Source: Aurantibrevibacter litoralis (GTDB taxonomy: Bacteria; Bacteroidota; Bacteroidia; Flavobacteriales; Flavobacteriaceae). Taken from it: 64,000 nt of DNA. This document shows, piece after piece, positions 46,313-55,090 of this stretch (its first letter is position 1; the number at the start of each line of letters is the position of its first letter). Location of the stretch: positions 124,001 to 188,000 of the forward strand of contig NZ_JAYEEQ010000002.1 of NCBI RefSeq assembly GCF_034651555.1, read 5' to 3'. The notes beneath the pieces are model-generated. The model did no database searches, had not been told where the DNA came from, and worked only from the letters and a program-made list of their open reading frames with translations. Both the position numbers and the translations under genes were made by a program.

Positions 46313-47074
46313 ATGAACGTTGTTATTGTAGAAGATGAAATTGCAGCGAGCGACAATCTTCAATACCTTTTGCAGCAAATCAATCCTACCATTGAGATCA
46401 TCGCCGTCTTGGATTCGGTACGATCGGCGGTAGATTTTTTTTCGAAGCCTAACACAGCCGTGTTAATCTTTATGGATATTCATTTGGCCGACGGTATTTC
46501 GTTCGAAATTTTTGATCAAGTAAAAATCAGTATCCCGGTAATATTTACAACCGCATACGATAAGTACGCCTTACAAGCCTTTAAGGTAAACAGCATTGAT
46601 TATTTACTGAAACCAATAAATGAAGACGAACTGTCTGAAGCTTTGGCGCAGTTTAAGAATCCTACCGAACCCGATCCGCAACTCAACGACCAAATGATGG
46701 GCTTATTACAGTTCATAAAAACTCAGGGGAAATCGTTTAAAACCACCTATTTAGTGAGTCATCGCGATCAGCTCATTCCTATTAAAACAAATGATATTGC
46801 GTATATTTTTATAGATACAGGCATTATTAAAGCGGTAACAGCGAGCCAACAAACCTATGTTATGGACGACAAACTTGAAGACATCGAGAAAGATCTTGAC
46901 CCTCAAGCATTTTATCGCGTGAATCGGCAGTGTATTATAAATAGAACTGCCATTGCCCACATCACTACCTATTTTAACGGTAAATTAATCGTTACTGTGC
47001 TGCCGGCAGCTAAAGAACGTATTATTGTTTCCAAAGCAAAAGCCATGGATTTTAAAAAATGGCTAAACTCCTAA
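46313..47074 (+). CDS. LytTR-family response regulator
   Basis: 253-residue transcription regulator. Receiver domain with acidic pair EDE at the start, phospho-acceptor Asp55 in LIFMDIHLADG, the T/S in VIFTTAYDKYA and Lys in LLKPI. A linker follows and then a LytTR DNA-binding domain: HRDQLIPIKTNDIAYI, FYRVNRQCIINRTAI and KERIIVSKAKAMDFKKWL. LytTR proteins bind paired direct repeats. Likely target genes are the flanking small-protein genes; this is inference. A hairpin terminator follows at 47181. Confidence 0.95.
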   Translation: MNVVIVEDEIAASDNLQYLLQQINPTIEIIAVLDSVRSAVDFFSKPNTAVLIFMDIHLADGISFEIFDQVKISIPVIFTTAYDKYALQAFKVNSIDYLLKPINEDELSEALAQFKNPTEPDPQLNDQMMGLLQFIKTQGKSFKTTYLVSHRDQLIPIKTNDIAYIFIDTGIIKAVTASQQTYVMDDKLEDIEKDLDPQAFYRVNRQCIINRTAIAHITTYFNGKLIVTVLPAAKERIIVSKAKAMDFKKWLNS

Positions 47075-47180
47075 TCCATATAGTAGCGAATTATAGCGTG
47101 TTTCACCACCAAAAACAACAAGTGGCGTTGTCTATTTCATTACTACGACCCGCTGTTTGTACGTTTAAAAACACAAATCC

Positions 47181-47226
47181 CCGATAAACGAAAAATACCT
47201 GCTCTCCCGTTTATCGGTGTTTTTTT
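47181..47226 (+). terminator. Terminator of the LytS/LytTR operon
   Basis: CCGATAAACG (47181-47190) pairs with CGTTTATCGG (47208-47217), followed by TGTTTTTTT. Confidence 0.8.
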
Positions 47227-47298
47227 ACACTTAAGCCGTCTTTTATCCGGATACCGAAAAACAGGGTACTTTACCGATTTGCCCCCTTTAAAAATAGA

Positions 47299-47331
47299 CT
47301 TGCGCGAGTTATTATAATAACAAAACGCAAG
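47299..47331. promoter_or_regulatory. Nested palindrome before the small secreted protein gene
   Basis: GTTATTATAATAAC (47308-47321) is a perfect 14-base palindrome and is itself enclosed by CTTGCG (47299-47304) and CGCAAG (47326-47331). The outer arm ends 2 bases before the ATG at 47334. It could be an operator or an mRNA hairpin controlling translation. Confidence 0.5.
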
Positions 47332-47333
47332 AC

Positions 47334-47567
47334 ATGAAAACGATACTTACTTTCTTCTTTATCCTTTTTATCGGAGTTGCTGCCCAAGCTCAAAATGCCA
47401 CACCTGAAGTTAAGGTTGAAACTAGTACCATGGGAATTAAAACCAGTACGAATGAAGTAAGTGATGAAAACGAAAATAGCGTTGCCCGTTTATATCGATT
47501 TAAAAATGCCCAAGTAAAAAAAGCTTTGTCTTTTACCACCAAAAATAACAGACCTAAACTAGCCTAA
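47334..47567 (+). CDS. Small secreted protein of unknown function
   Basis: 77 residues. Signal peptide ending AAQAQ (about residue 20), leaving a mature basic, Ser/Thr- and Asn-rich peptide of about 57 residues with VARLYRFKNAQVKKALSFTTK. No family recognised and no cysteines. The ATG at 47334 is supported by the signal peptide. It follows the LytTR regulator gene but has its own upstream region with a nested palindrome and a terminator before it, so it is likely regulated separately. Confidence 0.7.
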   Translation: MKTILTFFFILFIGVAAQAQNATPEVKVETSTMGIKTSTNEVSDENENSVARLYRFKNAQVKKALSFTTKNNRPKLA

Positions 47568-47579
47568 TGATGAGCCTAC

Positions 47580-49172
47580 TTACTCTTTTATTCCCGGTTG
47601 TTTTATTTTGTAATTTAATTTCCGTTTTTCCGTCGCTACCATTTCCGCGACTTCTTGTAACAGTTGTTTGGCATCGTAGATAATACCGTCCTTAACGGTG
47701 TATGTTACACCTCCTACACGCACCACCTCATTTTCGTCTGTTAGTCGTATGGCACCTGTACCGTAAAGTACTTTTAAATTTTGAAGTGGATTTTCGGCTA
47801 CAATCACAAAATCAGCCAATTTCCCGAGTGCTACACTTCCTAGAATGTGACTCTGCCCTAACGCCTCGGCACCGTTTAAAGTGGCAGAACGAATTATTTC
47901 TAAAGGATGAAAACCGGCCTCCCGAAGCAATTCCAGTTCGCGGATAAACGCAAATCCATACAACTGAAAAATAAAGCCGGAGTCTGAACCTGCTGTAACG
48001 CGCCCTCCTCTATTTTTGTATTCATTGATAAATGTCATCCATAACCTATAGTTTTCTTTCCAAGCTACTTCCTGTTCCGTACCCCAATCGTGCCAATACG
48101 AGCCATGCGAGATTTTACTGGGTTGATAAAATTCCCATAGCGAAGGCATAGTATACGTTTCATGCCATTCTGCACGGCGTGCTCGTTGTAAGTCGCGACT
48201 TGCCTCGTAAATATTAAATGTGGGGTTTATCGTAAAATTCAAGGCTAATAACTCTTCCATTACCGTATTCCAATGCTCCGAAAATGGTTTGGCTGCCTGC
48301 GCCCAAAGCGTGCCGGCATTTTCAAAACGATGCTGCTCATTTTGGTAGTTATAATCTAGTGGATAGTGTTGCACCGTAGTATTATCGAAAAGCGCTTCCG
48401 GCAATCCATACCAGTGCTCCATAGAGGTTAGTCCCGCTCTGGCAGAATGTAACACATTCCAACGAGCGACATTCAATTGGGCATGATGACAAGCCGATCC
48501 TAACCCCAATTTTTTATTTTCATCCAGTGCCGCAGCCATAATTTCGGGTTCTGCACCAAAAAATTTAATGCCATCTGCACCCATTTTGGCATTGGCTTTT
48601 ACCCAGGCCCTCGCTTGTTCAGGAGTGGAAATAGGTATATCATTGAGCGGATTGAACCTTTCACTCGTTTGCCCAAAGCTGGTAAACGTATAAATGCGTG
48701 GTGCTACAATTTCATTTTTAGCACTTTTCCGTTTTAAGTCGAGCGACCAATCGATACTTCTTCCTCCTACTTCACGAACTGTTGTAACGCCATGCCCCAT
48801 CCATAGTTTAAACACATAATCTGGCTCTGCACCCTGAGCCACCCCTCCAATATGGGCATGCATGTCTATAAACCCGGGCAAAAGATACATTCCGGAACAA
48901 TCTAATTCTTTGCCTCCCGGTTTTAACTGTGGCCTTTTTGATGCCTCAATGGCGACTCCGGGGTAGCCTACGACTTGTATTTTGGCAATAACATTGTTCT
49001 CTACTACAATATCAATAGGGCCTTGTGGAGGTGCTCCATTGCCATTAATTAGCGTAACGCCCCGGATAATCAATTGCGAGAAGGGACCATCTCCGGTAGC
49101 AGATTGAGCAACCGTTTGTGGCATTCCTAAAACCAACCCCATCACTAGAACCAAAATAGTTTTTTGCATCAT
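47580..49172 (-). CDS. Secreted amidohydrolase-superfamily protein
   Basis: 530-residue metal-dependent hydrolase with a signal peptide ending TVAQS. HxH metal motif in PGFIDMHAHIGG; further ligand candidates lie in LGSACHHAQ, the SMEHWYG segment and TAGSDSGF. The C-terminal part has GSVALGKLADFVIVAENPL, the usual amidohydrolase return to the beta-sandwich. Imidazolonepropionase-like in layout, but secreted, so peptide or drug-like amide substrates are possible. It sits 32 bases downstream of the M14 gene, as an operon. Confidence 0.88.
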   Translation of the reverse strand: MMQKTILVLVMGLVLGMPQTVAQSATGDGPFSQLIIRGVTLINGNGAPPQGPIDIVVENNVIAKIQVVGYPGVAIEASKRPQLKPGGKELDCSGMYLLPGFIDMHAHIGGVAQGAEPDYVFKLWMGHGVTTVREVGGRSIDWSLDLKRKSAKNEIVAPRIYTFTSFGQTSERFNPLNDIPISTPEQARAWVKANAKMGADGIKFFGAEPEIMAAALDENKKLGLGSACHHAQLNVARWNVLHSARAGLTSMEHWYGLPEALFDNTTVQHYPLDYNYQNEQHRFENAGTLWAQAAKPFSEHWNTVMEELLALNFTINPTFNIYEASRDLQRARRAEWHETYTMPSLWEFYQPSKISHGSYWHDWGTEQEVAWKENYRLWMTFINEYKNRGGRVTAGSDSGFIFQLYGFAFIRELELLREAGFHPLEIIRSATLNGAEALGQSHILGSVALGKLADFVIVAENPLQNLKVLYGTGAIRLTDENEVVRVGGVTYTVKDGIIYDAKQLLQEVAEMVATEKRKLNYKIKQPGIKE

Positions 49173-49204
49173 TGTTCAGTGTTATTACAAATAGGACTTC
49201 CTAA

Positions 49205-51724
49205 TTACTCTTTGGGAACCTCAATGTGGTTACCCAAAAATAATGCGTTTAAAAATAATTTATTGGTGCCATACCAAGAACCTCTAAAATTAGGATTGTC
49301 GGCAAAAAGCACTACCCTACCGCTGCCCAAGGCACTTACCAACAACGAAGCGGACGGTTTTAAAAATTCATTCAGATTTTTATCGGTGATAAATCCATCT
49401 ATATGAGGATTTGCACTATATTTTGCTACCGTGGCAAACTCATTTTTGCTGGGAGCCAACCACACGGAATTGTTTTTGTACACCGGAATAGAAGCATCGC
49501 GGTAGCCAAAAGCCAGCGGATGCGATGTATCCAAATCCACCTTAAAAATAGCACCCCCTAACCGTTCCTTTCCCAAATACTCACTCGCATCCACATAGGG
49601 TTTTCGGATTGCCGTTTTGGTAGAGTCCTTTTCCGGTTTGGTACGTTTCTCTTCTACTATTTTTTTGTCGATAGCCCATTGCGATGCAGTACCAATGGTA
49701 ATTAAGGTATTGCCTTTTTTAACCCAATCGCTAAGCTTCTTTTGTTGCGATTCGCTTAATTGATAGGTGCCCGACACCATCACCAACACCGTATATTTAT
49801 CTAAATCATGCCGGTTAAATCGATGCAATTGTAATTTAGTGATCGGCATATGCACACGAGTATCCAAAAGATGCCATACTTCACCCACTTCATACGATCT
49901 TGTACCTTCTCCTACCAAAATAGCCGCTTTCGGTTTTTTTAAAGCTTTTACATACCTACTCCCTAAATCGATCCCTTCTACACTATAGCCTGTAGATAGC
50001 GCATAGCCGGGCACATTAAATTTTTGTTGTGCTTCTTGTACCCATGTAAACACCGTGGTAGCATCTTCATCTTGTAAGGATACCGGAACAATCAGTGCAC
50101 CAAAATTGAATTTTTTCGCTCCAGCGGTAGTTTGCGCGGTAAAAGGCTTAAATGCCGAAGACAGCACCAACCCTTTCTCCTGTAAATAATGCAATGCTGC
50201 AGGCGCATTATAATCATCCCAATCTAATATATAGGCATAATCAGACTTCGTTATAGGTGCATTCATTGCCAAGTTATCTGTGGATACAATTTTATCACCT
50301 ATATTTAAATTGCTAACCGCATTGTACTTCATATTATAAAAATTGGCCAATGACCATGCTGAGGCGTCATAGTAAACACTATCTCTATAAGTACTATAGG
50401 TCTCAAAAACCGTCTGTACCATTCGATATTGGGGTTGATTTGTAGGAACTACGTAAGCATCACTTCCAGATCGATAAACCTCCACCTTATGACGTAACAG
50501 TTTATCAATAAATGCGCTAACCCTATTTTTATCGTACTCATCCTTAAAAACATAACCCTTAGTTTTACTCTTGGCCGCATTGCTCAAGGCGCTTTTAAAA
50601 AATCTTTGCTGGTACTTATAGAGCAACGCTTTATGGGCCACAGCAGCCTTAACCGTAGTTATGCTAGAAGTGTATTGGTTGCGAATGGTAAAGGGAAACG
50701 TAATCTCTCCAAAGGGAGTGGTTTGCTTATGTCCTCGGGAGCTCGCTTGTTCAAACAAAATACCTAAACCACCTTGTATATCCGGGTAAGACGATCCATA
50801 CCCCGGATAGGTGCCATCAAAGACTTCCTTGGTGAAATAAAAAGAACCTATGCTGTCTAGTGCTTTGGCGTAGTAATCGCCAAAAATCGAATTTAAATCC
50901 TCATAATTCTCTTTTGGCATAATTGGGTTTAACGCACCGTTGGTTTTCAAAGGTTCAAAAAAATAGGTGCTTTGACTCCCCATTTCATGAAAATCGGTTA
51001 CTACATTGGGATACCATTGATGATACCATGCCAGCTTTCCTTGGCTCTCCGGATTTACCGCCAGCAGCCAATCCCTATTCAAATCAAACCAATAGTGATT
51101 GGTACGCCCACCTGGCCAGTTTTCATTGTGCTCTGCATCTTGCGGATCGGCTACTAAGGGATTACCCTGATAGCTATTGGCCCACTGTGTGTGGCGGTCT
51201 CTACCGTCCGGGTTTATGGTAGGATCTATGAAAAGGACGGCATCTTTTATATAGTTTAAAATTTCCGGATGAGTCGAGGCCACAAACGTATAGGCCGTGA
51301 GTAATGCCGCCTCGGAACTAGAAGGTTCATTTCCATGTACGTTATATCCTAAATTAATAAAAACAGGTACCTCATCATAATTGGTAACCGTTTTATTAGG
51401 ATCGGTAAAGGCTAAATGTTGTTGTTTTATGGTTTCTAAATTGGTTACATTTTCCGGTGCTGTAACCGTAAGGATAAGCAGTTTTCTTCCTTCATGCGTT
51501 TTTCCGTAATAGGTGATTGTAGCCCTGTCGGAAAGCTCTGCCAACTTTTCTAAATAGGCCACAATTAAATCATGACGGGTGTGGTGTTCTCCTATGCCGT
51601 ATCCTAAAAATTGTTCCGGGGATGGTATGTCTGACTTAAACGGGTGGAATTTCTTTAAAAAATAATCTTGACTGTAGCTGTAGGCACTTGAAAGAAGCAC
51701 CAAAAAAAGTATTTTCTTTACCAT
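49205..51724 (-). CDS. Secreted M14 family zinc carboxypeptidase, paralogue 2
   Basis: 839 residues from the ATG at 51724 (MVKKILFLVLLSSAYSYSQ signal); an ATG at 51733 adds three residues. Zinc ligands in YNVHGNEPSSSEA and VTDFHEMG, conserved FDLNRDWLL, candidate catalytic Glu in GILFEQASS. The same C-terminal accessory fold as paralogue 1 (AAILVGEGTRSYEVGEVWHLLD, VLVMVSGTYQ, GNTLITIG). It shares the domain order of 19312-21765 but is clearly diverged. Probably co-transcribed with the amidohydrolase gene. Confidence 0.93.
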   Translation of the reverse strand: MVKKILFLVLLSSAYSYSQDYFLKKFHPFKSDIPSPEQFLGYGIGEHHTRHDLIVAYLEKLAELSDRATITYYGKTHEGRKLLILTVTAPENVTNLETIKQQHLAFTDPNKTVTNYDEVPVFINLGYNVHGNEPSSSEAALLTAYTFVASTHPEILNYIKDAVLFIDPTINPDGRDRHTQWANSYQGNPLVADPQDAEHNENWPGGRTNHYWFDLNRDWLLAVNPESQGKLAWYHQWYPNVVTDFHEMGSQSTYFFEPLKTNGALNPIMPKENYEDLNSIFGDYYAKALDSIGSFYFTKEVFDGTYPGYGSSYPDIQGGLGILFEQASSRGHKQTTPFGEITFPFTIRNQYTSSITTVKAAVAHKALLYKYQQRFFKSALSNAAKSKTKGYVFKDEYDKNRVSAFIDKLLRHKVEVYRSGSDAYVVPTNQPQYRMVQTVFETYSTYRDSVYYDASAWSLANFYNMKYNAVSNLNIGDKIVSTDNLAMNAPITKSDYAYILDWDDYNAPAALHYLQEKGLVLSSAFKPFTAQTTAGAKKFNFGALIVPVSLQDEDATTVFTWVQEAQQKFNVPGYALSTGYSVEGIDLGSRYVKALKKPKAAILVGEGTRSYEVGEVWHLLDTRVHMPITKLQLHRFNRHDLDKYTVLVMVSGTYQLSESQQKKLSDWVKKGNTLITIGTASQWAIDKKIVEEKRTKPEKDSTKTAIRKPYVDASEYLGKERLGGAIFKVDLDTSHPLAFGYRDASIPVYKNNSVWLAPSKNEFATVAKYSANPHIDGFITDKNLNEFLKPSASLLVSALGSGRVVLFADNPNFRGSWYGTNKLFLNALFLGNHIEVPKE

Positions 51725-52101
51725 AACGCTCATTTTGAATATCCTTCTAAGATACTACAATCTCAATGAATTTGCCATTTTTTAACCCAACCCATCTACG
51801 AATTTAGGGATTGCCAAAAAAAAAGGCACTACACTACGAACCCCCCAACAAAGTGCGTACTTTAGGAGTACTTTATCAGCAAAAATCCTTTAGATTCTAG
51901 CTCAGAAGAACGAAATAGCCAGCTTCTATCCATGCGAATAGCGCAAAATAAGGATAAACGCCACAATTCCTGTATTCCTCTAAATTGCCAAACTTCACTA
52001 AAAAAATTGATTTAAAAAAAACGATAAGAGCCGAGAGGATCTAATCCTCCGTAGTGTCTTAACGGAGATTTGATGTAAATTTTAGGTGTCAGGGTTTCTC
52101 G
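51725..52101. other. Intergenic region with helically phased direct repeats
   Basis: 377 bases with no open frame. GTACTTTA occurs twice, at 51857-51864 and 51868-51875, spaced by 11 bases, about one DNA turn. It lies 130-150 bases upstream of the M14 start. No clear -33/-7 promoter was found. Confidence 0.4.
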
Positions 52102-53316
52102 TTAGGTAAACGAATGAAGCTGTTGCCCAATTTCTTCAAACCTCACAATGTAATTAGTACCTTTAGCACTAAAGTCTCTGGTGATAGAACCCTTTAATTG
52201 GCGCGCTAAATTATGAATCAACTTAAGTCCTAAAGATTTCGAAGTTTTGTAATTTACGACTTCCGGACAGCCAATGCCATTGTCGCCAATATTGAGTACA
52301 TACTCCTGTGCTTCACCCTTTTTAAGTGCGATGTGTATCTCGCCACTGTTGTCACCGGTTATTCCATATTTTAATGAATTGGTTATCGTTTCATTAATGA
52401 GCAACCCTAAGGGTATAGCTGTATCTATGCCCAAACGTATATCTTTAATATCAATATGTAAGGTAACGTTGTTCTCTACTCCTTTTACAGAACGCACGAG
52501 ATATTCACTTAATTCTTTCACATAAGAATCGTATTCAATCCCGGTTAAATCTTCGCGCATGTAGAGCATTTCATGTACCATAGCCATGGAAATCACCCTA
52601 TTCTGACTACTTTTAAAGAGATTTTTCACATGAATATCTTCTGTATTTCGACTTTGTAAACTTAACAGACTGGAAACTGTTTGCAAATTATTTTTTACAC
52701 GGTGATGTATTTCCTTCAGCAACATTTCCTTTTCAACAATACGTCCTTCCAGTTCGTTCTTGGATTTATAGAGTTTTCGTTGAATTTTCATGACGTGCTT
52801 TCCAAAAATACCTCCTAAAAGATATATCGTAAACAATACACTAAGAAAACTAAATAATTCTCCGGAAGCTTCGGGAACCACGTTATACGTAAATTGTAAG
52901 GGGACCCAATGCTGTGCATAAATTAGTGTAACCATGGCAAGTGACGCATAAAGGTATACTTTGCCTAAGGTTGGGGTACTTACATAGCCTGCAAGGACAA
53001 TAAGCGCCAACACAAAGATAAAAGGACTCGTAATACCGCCACTATAGAGTGTAATGATGACCGCGGCAATTATGGCTAAAAGGGATGTGATATTATACGT
53101 TAGCCTAAGGTTTTGATGCCATTTAAACAGGAAAGTATTAAGGATACTTAAAAAGGCAAAGAGTATAAATACATGAGGAATAACATCATAAATATGCAAT
53201 GCAAAAATGGCCATAAGACCAAATAGCAACGCAAAAATAGCCGTAGCATAATTGACCTTTTGAAGCAACCGGACTTTGTCCTGCCACTGCTCATGATCTT
53301 TGGGTGGTGTATACAT
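52102..53316 (-). CDS. Membrane histidine kinase, HisKA_2/HWE type
   Basis: 404 residues. About six membrane helices fill residues 25-175, with no extracellular sensor domain. The dimerisation domain is HisKA_2: MLLKEIHHRVKNNLQTVSSLLSLQSR, with His in EIHHRV as phospho-acceptor. ATPase domain: LLINETITNSLKYG, GDNGIGCP and SLGLKLIHNLARQLKG. Such kinases often work without a partner gene next to them, and none is here. The signal is unknown. Confidence 0.9.
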   Translation of the reverse strand: MYTPPKDHEQWQDKVRLLQKVNYATAIFALLFGLMAIFALHIYDVIPHVFILFAFLSILNTFLFKWHQNLRLTYNITSLLAIIAAVIITLYSGGITSPFIFVLALIVLAGYVSTPTLGKVYLYASLAMVTLIYAQHWVPLQFTYNVVPEASGELFSFLSVLFTIYLLGGIFGKHVMKIQRKLYKSKNELEGRIVEKEMLLKEIHHRVKNNLQTVSSLLSLQSRNTEDIHVKNLFKSSQNRVISMAMVHEMLYMREDLTGIEYDSYVKELSEYLVRSVKGVENNVTLHIDIKDIRLGIDTAIPLGLLINETITNSLKYGITGDNSGEIHIALKKGEAQEYVLNIGDNGIGCPEVVNYKTSKSLGLKLIHNLARQLKGSITRDFSAKGTNYIVRFEEIGQQLHSFT

Positions 53317-53581
53317 CCGAATGTTTTTAAATTCTACACAACTTTACTTCTTTCCAAGTCATGTCCTTACGGTAAAACTAAGTATGTTTTGATATACAAT
53401 CCAAATAAAATGTGAAACCCGCACCGCCCAATGTATGACCGTAAAGGTAATTAACGCAACCAAACAAAATGTCTGAATCAATTAAAAGCATTAACGTCGA
53501 TGGTAACCTTTTTTTATTTTATAAAAACTTCATAATAACCTATTTAACTAAAAATAAAAGGTACGAAACCGGTGCTAAATA

Positions 53582-54979
53582 TTACCCTTCCCTTTCTGCT
53601 TTGGGTACCAAATCTGTTAAATCGGCAATTTTTACGGCCTGTCCACTACTTATACTTTTGCGGGCGGCAATTCCAATAAGGCACGACATGGCGCCGTCGC
53701 GACTACCTGCCGCTCGTCCAAAAGGATCCTTTTCTTGCGTTTTTTTGAATATATGGTCTTGCAAACGTTGATCGCCTCCTCCATGACCCGCCTTTTCAGT
53801 AGTTACGTTTACGGTTTCAAAATCATTCCATAATTTATGAACAATAATTGGATCTGTAGTAAAGGCATCACTTTCAGATTGGTCCATTTCCCGAGTATGT
53901 AGTTCTGCTTGATCTATTTGCGCATTTTTTATATAGGGGATGTCCAGCCACGCCTCTATGCGTCCCTCCGTGCCATTAAAAGCAACGCGCCATCCTTCAA
54001 TAGGCGAATAGGTAGTTAGAGAATAATTAAGCTGCACCTTATTTTTATATTTTACCTGAGCAGACATTTTATCATAGATATCAATATTGTCTCTAAACAG
54101 ACAATTGTCCCGAATGTATCCATCATGCTTTTCATGATCTACGTACAATTTCATGAGTCGTTCGTCTTTGGTAATATCAAAATAAAAATCGCACTCCGTT
54201 TTAAAATCGCAGCTACGGCAATTCTTACCTTTAAAAGGGCCGTTCTTTCCATAAAATTCCAAATCGCCATAGGCAAAAACTTCACTGGGCTCAGAATTAA
54301 TCCACCAATTTAACAAATCAAAATGGTGCGTTGCCTTATGTACCCAAAGGGATCCGCTCTCTTGCATTTCCCCGTGCCATCTTCTAAAATACGAGGCGCC
54401 ATGATAGGTATTTAAATACCAATTAAAATCTACTGAGGTAAGTTTCCCAATAGATTTCGATGCTAATAGCTCCTTTATTTTGGTAGCGTAAGGGCTCCAA
54501 CGGTAATTAAATCCTACAATAAGATTTTTATTTGATTTTCGTTCAGCATCTAAAATAGCCTGACACTTTACTTCATCTGTGGTTAATGGCTTTTCTGTGA
54601 GTACATCGTGCCCCATCTGTAACCCTTTTATGATAAACTCATGGTGATTGGTATCCTTGGTAGTAACGATGATAAGATCGGGTTTTGTTCTTGCCACCAT
54701 GGTCTCAAAATTGATAAACGTAGGGCAAGACACTCCAATAAAGCTTTTGGCGTATTCCAAACGCCCCGGATTAACATCGCACAACCCTACAAACTCCAAA
54801 ATATCGGCATATTCTTGCACCAGTCTTTGGCCCCAAAAAGTAATACCTCTAATACCTGTACCTACGAGTGCCACTTTTAATTTCACCGGTTTACCAAAGC
54901 TAAAGGCACTTAGCGGGAATGCAGCACTTGCTGCCAACATGCTTACTGAAGTTAAAAATTTTCTTCTTTTATTTTCCAT
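53582..54979 (-). CDS. Gfo/Idh/MocA oxidoreductase with Tat-type signal and Cys cluster
   Basis: NAD(P)-dependent sugar-type oxidoreductase, 465 residues from the ATG at 54979 (MENKRRKFLTSVSMLAAS); the frame is open to 55051 but that tail is not signal-like. The N-terminus carries KRRKFL, a Tat motif. Rossmann fold: KVALVGTGIRG; EKPL motif in VLTEKPLTTDE. Middle region: NCRSCDFKTEC and, further on, NCLFRDN, a cluster of four Cys that could bind metal. The substrate is unknown; relatives include exported sugar dehydrogenases and the GH109 glycosidases. There is no operon partner. Confidence 0.88.
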   Translation of the reverse strand: MENKRRKFLTSVSMLAASAAFPLSAFSFGKPVKLKVALVGTGIRGITFWGQRLVQEYADILEFVGLCDVNPGRLEYAKSFIGVSCPTFINFETMVARTKPDLIIVTTKDTNHHEFIIKGLQMGHDVLTEKPLTTDEVKCQAILDAERKSNKNLIVGFNYRWSPYATKIKELLASKSIGKLTSVDFNWYLNTYHGASYFRRWHGEMQESGSLWVHKATHHFDLLNWWINSEPSEVFAYGDLEFYGKNGPFKGKNCRSCDFKTECDFYFDITKDERLMKLYVDHEKHDGYIRDNCLFRDNIDIYDKMSAQVKYKNKVQLNYSLTTYSPIEGWRVAFNGTEGRIEAWLDIPYIKNAQIDQAELHTREMDQSESDAFTTDPIIVHKLWNDFETVNVTTEKAGHGGGDQRLQDHIFKKTQEKDPFGRAAGSRDGAMSCLIGIAARKSISSGQAVKIADLTDLVPKAEREG

Positions 54980-55034
54980 GGGTAATGGGATTAGGATATA
55001 GGTCTTTCCTGTAAATATATAGAATTCTAAAAAT

Positions 55035-55067
55035 AAAAAGCGGTAATTCATGGAATTACCGCTTTTT
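55035..55067 (-). terminator. secA terminator
   Basis: A perfect 15-bp stem, AAAAAGCGGTAATTC (55035-55049) with GAATTACCGCTTTTT (55053-55067), and a three-base loop. It lies directly past the secA stop, and its A/T ends would serve either strand. Confidence 0.85.
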
Positions 55068-55090
55068 AAAGTCTATGCACGCTGTGTGTC

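Noticed and set aside
53469..53771. A plus-strand frame of 100 codons
   Set aside because: It overlaps the 3' end of the Gfo/Idh/MocA gene, its composition is not protein-like after about 35 residues and no family match is seen.
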